Source: an uncultured Lachnospiraceae bacterium
GTDB taxonomy: Bacteria > Bacillota > Clostridia > Lachnospirales > Lachnospiraceae
Assembly (NCBI GenBank): GCA_910585255.1
Contig: CAJUEI010000056.1
Span: 1-18,255, forward strand
DNA: 18,255 bases
Direction: 5' to 3'
Shown here: piece by piece, positions 14,164 to 18,255 of the stretch
How the letters are laid out: every line of letters starts with the position of its first letter
Numbering within the stretch: the first letter of the stretch is position 1
Made by a program: the position numbers and the translations under genes
Notes under the pieces: generated by a model
What the model was told of the DNA's origin: nothing
The model's database searches: none
The model's input: only the letters and a program-made list of their open reading frames with translations

Positions 14164-15339
14164 ATGAAGAGATGGATTAAAGGCGGTATGGTGTATCAAG
14201 ATCATAGATTTGCAGAGAGAGAGATTCTGATAGAGGACGGGCAGATACAGTGGATAGGATCAGAAACGGATCTGGATTTGGATGGGGCAGAGGTTTTAGA
14301 TGCCTCAGGGCAGTGGATTCTGCCGGGATTTTTTGATATTCATACACATGGTGCAGTGAATGTAGATGTAAATGGAGCAACGGCTGAAGACTTGGAGAAA
14401 ATTTGCTGTTTTTTTGCATCCTGCGGAACCACCAGTTGGCTTTGCTCTGTTCTGACCGATACGAAGGAGCAGACGCTTTGGTGTATTGAGCAGTATAATC
14501 GTTGGAAACAGATGGAACATCGAGGGGCAATCTTAGAGGGAATTCATTTAGAAGGACCATTTTTGTCAGCAGAGTATAAGGGTGCAATGCCGGAACATCT
14601 GTTATTAAAGGCGGATCTTTCTCTTTTACAGGAGTACCAGAGGGCAGCTAAGGGAGGTATTCGCTATATTACGGTTTCTCCAGAGGTAGAAGGAATTCCT
14701 GAGATGATTCCAGAGATCCGAAAGCTGGGAATTTCTGTAGCAATTGGACATTCTGGAGCCGATTATCAGACAGCTTTAAAGGCGATTGAAAATGGAGCTG
14801 TAGCAGCAACTCATACGGGCAATGCCATGAAACTGTTACATCAGCATTTCCCTGCTATTTTTGGGGCTGTGTTGGAAAAAGATTCGGTTTATGCAGAGAT
14901 GATCTGTGATGGTCGGCATCTGCATCCAGGAGTTGTTCGGCTGATTATAAAGACAAAAGGGTTAGATCGAGTAGTGGCGGTTACGGATTCGATTATGGCA
15001 GCCGGGCTGCCTGACGGGAAGTACCGACTTGGAGTCAATGATGTAGTTGTAAAGGACAAAGATGCTACTTTAGCTTCAAATGGGGTTCGTGCCGGAAGTA
15101 CTTTGACCATGGAACAGGCACTTCAAAATCTTTTGGAGTTTAGTGGGAAGAAGTTAGAAGAGATCGCTTTATTGTTTACAGAGAATCCGGCTCGGGTGAT
15201 TGGGCTGGAGGATCGAATTGGAAAAATTGCAGAGAAAAGACAGGCCAATCTGGTATTTTTAAATCAGCAGGGGATGGTAGTTCGTACTTTGGTGAATGGA
15301 AAAACTGTATTTGACGGAGAAAAATCGTCGCCTTTTTAG
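14164..15339 (+). CDS. nagA: N-acetylglucosamine-6-phosphate deacetylase family amidohydrolase
   Basis: This 391-residue cytosolic metal-dependent amidohydrolase removes acetate from an N-acetylated amino-sugar phosphate, giving the NagB-like substrate. Metal and catalytic residues are in place: HTH (60-62), Glu130 in HLEGPF, His196 in GHS, His217 in ATHTGNAM, His252 in DGRHLHP and Asp275 in VTDSIMAAGLPDG. The length matches NagA. GGTGG precedes the ATG. It is last of the six-gene operon, 25 bases after the aldolase. Its stop codon sits inside the terminator hairpin. The N-acetylgalactosamine-6-phosphate form (AgaA) is an alternative. Confidence 0.9.
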   Translation: MKRWIKGGMVYQDHRFAEREILIEDGQIQWIGSETDLDLDGAEVLDASGQWILPGFFDIHTHGAVNVDVNGATAEDLEKICCFFASCGTTSWLCSVLTDTKEQTLWCIEQYNRWKQMEHRGAILEGIHLEGPFLSAEYKGAMPEHLLLKADLSLLQEYQRAAKGGIRYITVSPEVEGIPEMIPEIRKLGISVAIGHSGADYQTALKAIENGAVAATHTGNAMKLLHQHFPAIFGAVLEKDSVYAEMICDGRHLHPGVVRLIIKTKGLDRVVAVTDSIMAAGLPDGKYRLGVNDVVVKDKDATLASNGVRAGSTLTMEQALQNLLEFSGKKLEEIALLFTENPARVIGLEDRIGKIAEKRQANLVFLNQQGMVVRTLVNGKTVFDGEKSSPF

Positions 15340-15353
15340 GCGGCGGTTTTTTT
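15326..15353 (+). terminator. Intrinsic terminator overlapping the nagA stop codon
   Basis: CGTCGCC (15326-15332) pairs with GGCGGCG (15339-15345), with one G-T pair and loop TTTTTA. Seven T follow (15347-15353). The TAG stop (15337-15339) spans loop and stem, so the last codons of nagA form the 5' arm. It closes the six-gene operon. Confidence 0.88.
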
Positions 15354-15407
15354 AAGGAAAGTTCAAGAAAAAACATCAAAATACAATAAGAAATAGGAGT
15401 ATAGTCT

Positions 15408-16358
15408 ATGGGAGAGAAAAAAAGACTAGATTTTAAAAATAAGAAAAAAGGTGAAGAAGAGGTCGAAATAGAAATTCAGCTTTCAGACAGGCAGAAGAAA
15501 GAATTAAAGCAATTACTAGCGGAGTGTGAAGATAGAGATCAGAGAAAACAGGATTTTTTTATGGAACAGGAGTGGAATGAAAGGGCAGATTGTCCTTGCT
15601 TTTTTTTGTTATACAAAAAAGAAGAAAACCGAAAGAGGAGTTTGGTCTGTGCGGTATCTGCCTTTATTATAGAAGAGGAAGCAGAACTTTCCGCTGTAAC
15701 ACAGGCAGAAAGGCGTGGAGAGGGACTGTTTTCTAAATTGCTGGATATCGCTTGTTCTGTTTTAGCTGAACATAGAATAAAACAGGTAAGTATTCGAATA
15801 AAAGAAGAAAATAAGATAGGAAGACAGATTTTAAAACATTGGGGCTGGAGAAAAGGACAGACAGATTGTCTGATGGTTTTACTGCCGGAACAGATAGAAA
15901 AACTGCAGCAGATACAAGGATATATCAGTCAAGAACCAAAGAGAACTATAAAGTATCTGAAAGAAGATGAAATTACTGAAAATTGGGATAAATTGGTAGA
16001 AGTACATGCTTCCGCTTTTGGATATCTGCAAAAGGAGTCGGAGTGGATAGTAGAGAATTATGTTTCTGAGGGGATAAAACTTTGGGGATATTGGGCAGGG
16101 GATAAGATAATAGGGATTTGTTTTACAATGGAGACAGAGCAGGATTATTTTCTGTCTGCAGTAAGTATTCGAAAAGAAGAACAACAGAAAGGACATGGAG
16201 AATGGTTTCTTCAGAAGGTATTGATAGAATTGTGGAAGCAGAGGAAAGGGAACGTGTTTCTTCAGGTTTTCAGAGAAAATAATAGAGCAGTTCGGCTGTA
16301 TCAAAAACTCGGGTTTTCTTTTAAAGAGAGACTAGATACGTATTATTGGGAATTTTAA
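15408..16358 (+). CDS. Tandem GNAT-family acetyltransferase
   Basis: This 316-residue cytosolic protein has two GNAT-like halves. The second (about 185-316) is clearer: IIGICFTMETEQ, then the acetyl-CoA loop QQKGHGEWFL and the typical ending NRAVRLYQKLGF. The first (about 25-155) keeps only RRGEGLFSKLLDIA and a degraded IGRQILKHWGW motif. The N-terminal 30 residues are Lys/Glu-rich. The acceptor is unknown. AGGAG precedes the ATG. A weak TACAAT lies near 15382. The gene stands alone between the operon terminator and the inverted mini-R2, whose end touches its stop codon. Confidence 0.75.
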   Translation: MGEKKRLDFKNKKKGEEEVEIEIQLSDRQKKELKQLLAECEDRDQRKQDFFMEQEWNERADCPCFFLLYKKEENRKRSLVCAVSAFIIEEEAELSAVTQAERRGEGLFSKLLDIACSVLAEHRIKQVSIRIKEENKIGRQILKHWGWRKGQTDCLMVLLPEQIEKLQQIQGYISQEPKRTIKYLKEDEITENWDKLVEVHASAFGYLQKESEWIVENYVSEGIKLWGYWAGDKIIGICFTMETEQDYFLSAVSIRKEEQQKGHGEWFLQKVLIELWKQRKGNVFLQVFRENNRAVRLYQKLGFSFKERLDTYYWEF

Positions 16359-16406
16359 CCTATCAAGGAAGTAGCGGAGCGGATTCCGAATTTCCTTTGA
16401 CTAAAT
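16355..16406 (-). repeat. Internally deleted R2 copy (mini-element), inverted
   Basis: Read on the minus strand, it starts TTTAGTCAAA, keeps AATCCGCT from the left end of R2, then jumps to ACTTCCTTGAT and GGTTAA from the right end. About 115 internal bases are missing. The outer pieces TCAAAGGAA and TTCCTTGA can pair. Its right end overlaps the TAA stop of the GNAT gene. Confidence 0.6.
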
Positions 16407-16424
16407 TTATATTTTATTTAGAAC

Positions 16425-16453
16425 TTGAAGAATTTAAAAAAAATAATTATAAT
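16425..16453 (+). promoter_or_regulatory. Promoter of the discoidin-MBL operon
   Basis: TTGAAG (16425-16430) and a perfect TATAAT (16448-16453) are spaced by 17 bases. Initiation is expected near 16460. The leader then contains an ATTTAGG/CCTAAAT hairpin (16492-16515) before the gene at 16563. Confidence 0.6.
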
Positions 16454-16562
16454 AGAAAAAATAATGATAAGAAATATTTGGAATAGAAAATATTTAGGAT
16501 AAAAAATACCTAAATTTTCAGAACAACATAAAAAATTTTTTATAGAAAGAAAGGGTGGAAAA

Positions 16563-17369
16563 ATGGCTGTTTTAACGTTAAAACTGTTAAATGAAAAGGG
16601 AAATACCATTAGTGTAAGCCGTTCGGAAGATGAAGTCAGCTTGGTTTATACAGGAGTATATCGAAAAGGAGATCGGATTGTATTAGAGAGCTCTCTTTTG
16701 GAAGGATTTTACGTAATTTCAGTGGATGATGCTTTAGGAGAAGAATTTGTCTATCTTTCAAAAGGAATATTTTCTTTTTTAGTACCTTTTGAGGAGCAAA
16801 AAATATGCTATTCGGCTAAGTTATTTTCTGGTGAGAAGCATTTGATTACGGCTCGGCTTGCCTATAAGGAGGAAGTGGCAGCTTATAAAAATCTTGCTCG
16901 AAATCGGTTGGATCAGCATGGAGAAACGTTCTGTTATCCTCATGCTTCTGCCAATGTTGAGACACGGGGAGAGTCTGTATTTGCTGCACGAAATGCGATT
17001 GACGGAATTAAAGAAAACCGTTCGCATGGAGAATGGCCATATGGTTCTTGGGGAATTAATCGGAGGAAGGATGCGGTATGGCGGTTAGATTTTGGCAGAG
17101 AGGTAGAGATTGATAAGCTGAGGATCTATCTGCGGGCAGATTTTCCTCATGATAATTGGTGGAAGCAGGTAACGGTTCATTTTTCGGATGGAAGTTTATT
17201 GGAATGGCGGCTGATGAAGACCGGCAGGGGACAGACCTTGGAGATTGAGAAGCGGACAGTGGAATGGCTGCAGTTAGAAAATCTGATACAGTCAGAGGAG
17301 AATTCACCTTTTCCGGCATTGACACAATTAGAAGTATATGGGGTGGAAAAATTGCTTGAAGGGGTGTGA
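16563..17369 (+). CDS. Discoidin (F5/8 type C)-like carbohydrate-binding protein
   Basis: This 268-residue protein has no signal peptide or membrane segment. Residues 1-110 form a beta-rich domain that I do not recognise. Residues from about 122 to 262 resemble a discoidin/galactose-binding fold: ASANVETRGESVFAARNAIDG opens it, then a Trp-rich SHGEWPYGSWG, WRLDFGREVEIDKLRIYLR, and a final LTQLEVYG strand. Such domains bind sugars. Without export it might act on imported glycans or be part of an enzyme complex. The ribosome binding site reads AAAGGGTGG. The gene has its own promoter and ends 7 bases before the MBL gene start. Confidence 0.6.
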   Translation: MAVLTLKLLNEKGNTISVSRSEDEVSLVYTGVYRKGDRIVLESSLLEGFYVISVDDALGEEFVYLSKGIFSFLVPFEEQKICYSAKLFSGEKHLITARLAYKEEVAAYKNLARNRLDQHGETFCYPHASANVETRGESVFAARNAIDGIKENRSHGEWPYGSWGINRRKDAVWRLDFGREVEIDKLRIYLRADFPHDNWWKQVTVHFSDGSLLEWRLMKTGRGQTLEIEKRTVEWLQLENLIQSEENSPFPALTQLEVYGVEKLLEGV

Positions 17370-17376
17370 GAAAGTT

Positions 17377-18132
17377 TTGAAGGTGTATGCTATCGGACAC
17401 AGCGGCTTTTTGGTGGAGACAGAGCAGATATATCTGTTGTTTGATTACTATCAAGGGGAGATGCCAATGTTAGATCCGAAGAAAAAGCTTTTTGTTTTTG
17501 TCAGCCATAAGCATGCGGATCACTATAATCGAGAGATTTGGAAGTGGAAGGAACAGTATGGGGATGCTTGTTTTATTCTGTCTAAGGATGTGCCTTTTTC
17601 AGCTAGGCAGAGAGGAATTCTGGGGATTTCAGAAGAAGACTGTGCCAGAGTACTTCGGGTTCGGGCAAATGAGAGGTATTCTTTGACGGATAGGGAAGGG
17701 GAGACCATTTGGATTGATACATTGAAGTCTACGGATCTTGGAGTTGCTTATTTAGTTTGTTATAAGGGGAGGTATATTTATCATGCCGGAGATTTAAACC
17801 GATGGGTTTGGAAAGGGGAAAGTGAGGACTGGAATCGGGATATGGCAGAGAGGTATACAAAACAGTTGGAGGAACTGCAGAAGATATTGGGAGAGAGGCG
17901 GATTTTACTGGCTTTTCTTCCGGTTGATCCTAGGCAGGAGGAAGAGGCTTTTGGAGGGATTTGCGAGTTTTTGGAAAAGATAGCAGTAGATTTTGTGTTT
18001 CCTATGCATCTGTGGGGGAAGTATTATCTGGCGGAGTTGTGTGTGAAGGCAGTGGAAGAGAGGGTATCAGAGGAGAAAGCAAGGAGTATTGTGAGCGGGA
18101 TTGGGGAGAGAAAGGAATGGGAGTTTTGCTGA
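17377..18132 (+). CDS. Metallo-beta-lactamase-fold metal-dependent hydrolase
   Basis: This 251-residue cytosolic hydrolase has the HxHxDH metal motif as SHKHADHY (43-50). His136 and Asp139 (YHAGDLN) and His211 (PMHLW) complete the set. The N-terminus MKVYAIGHSGF is typical of the UPF0173/UlaG-like branch of the fold, which includes lactonase- and phosphodiesterase-type enzymes. I therefore choose the TTG at 17377. An in-frame ATG at 17338 would add 13 atypical residues and overlap the previous gene by 32 bases. It is translated right after the discoidin-like gene and is followed 18 bases later by R1 copy C. The substrate is unknown. Confidence 0.75.
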   Translation: MKVYAIGHSGFLVETEQIYLLFDYYQGEMPMLDPKKKLFVFVSHKHADHYNREIWKWKEQYGDACFILSKDVPFSARQRGILGISEEDCARVLRVRANERYSLTDREGETIWIDTLKSTDLGVAYLVCYKGRYIYHAGDLNRWVWKGESEDWNRDMAERYTKQLEELQKILGERRILLAFLPVDPRQEEEAFGGICEFLEKIAVDFVFPMHLWGKYYLAELCVKAVEERVSEEKARSIVSGIGERKEWEFC

Positions 18133-18150
18133 GGGAGGTGTTGGGGGAGG

Positions 18151-18255
18151 GGACGCTGGAGCGGGGAAGTGATTCCTTGCCGCTGCTCCGCTCTCCGAAA
18201 AGAAGAAAGTCTAATGCTTCTGAATCTAGGTGTATCCGACCGGACGGACCGGGGT
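18151..18255 (+). repeat. R1 palindromic repeat, 5' half (copy C, cut by window edge)
   Basis: From GGACGC onward it follows the minus strand of 1014-915: CCGCTCTCCGAAAAG, CTTCTGAAT and GGACGGACCGGGGT are shared. The window ends inside the GGGGT of the central hairpin. The outer arm differs: AGCGG (18160-18164) pairs with CCGCT (18180-18184) as a separate small hairpin. It lies 18 bases after the MBL stop, in the orientation of that gene. Confidence 0.82.

Noticed and set aside
3035..15339. Firm call as a sulfoglycolysis cluster
   Set aside because: No sulfoquinovosidase, sulfolactaldehyde enzyme or sulfite lyase is present; the sulfur link rests on transporter families only.

Overview
The window looks like a gut-type low-GC Firmicute, most likely a Lachnospiraceae/Clostridia member. 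The basis is AT-rich intergenic DNA, strong AGGAGG-type ribosome binding sites, occasional TTG starts and the protein families present. No rRNA, tRNA, CRISPR array or transposase gene was seen. Both window edges fall inside copies of the same palindromic repeat, which is what a contig broken at a high-copy repeat would look like.

Layout. (1) Bases 1-1028 carry no credible gene. They hold a truncated copy of the palindromic repeat (family R1) with a terminator, a ~166 bp structured repeat (family R2), an 8-unit purine-rich 35-bp minisatellite, and a full R1 copy. (2) 1029-5703 (minus strand) holds a NMT1/SsuA-type ABC transporter (permease, ATPase, lipoprotein). Behind a terminator follows a cytoplasmic DUF4838 glycosidase-like protein. 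(3) 6179-8018 (minus) is a two-gene operon: a LacI-family regulator and a TauE/SafE-family exporter. (4) 8482-15339 (plus) is a six-gene operon ending in a terminator: PFK-like kinase, TIM-like isomerase, LarA-like (DUF2088) racemase/epimerase, NagB-like deaminase, class II aldolase, NagA deacetylase. (5) 15408-18132 (plus) holds a tandem GNAT acetyltransferase, then a discoidin-like protein plus a metallo-beta-lactamase-fold hydrolase behind their own promoter. A third R1 copy follows.

How it fits together. A/GCAAA-type palindromes lie upstream of the ABC operon, over the lacI start region, and over the -35 of the kinase operon. This suggests that one LacI-family regulator controls import, export and catabolism as a unit. 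The six-gene operon reads as amino-sugar-phosphate to triose: deacetylation (NagA), deamination/isomerisation (NagB-like), phosphorylation (PFK-like), aldol cleavage (aldolase), triose isomerisation (TIM-like). LarA-like adds a possible nickel-pincer hydroxy-acid epimerase step. Several enzymes are diverged paralogs rather than housekeeping forms, so the substrate is probably not plain GlcNAc. The sulfonate-type ABC family and the TauE-family exporter hint at a sulfonated or otherwise anionic substrate or product, but the sequence does not prove this.

The second theme is repeats. R1 is a ~235 bp near-perfect long hairpin. Its two copies with visible upstream genes lie 14 and 18 bases after a stop codon, in the orientation of that gene. 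R2 is a multi-stem element with two full copies, one of them in the leader of the kinase operon. An internally deleted ~50 bp inverted copy follows the GNAT gene.
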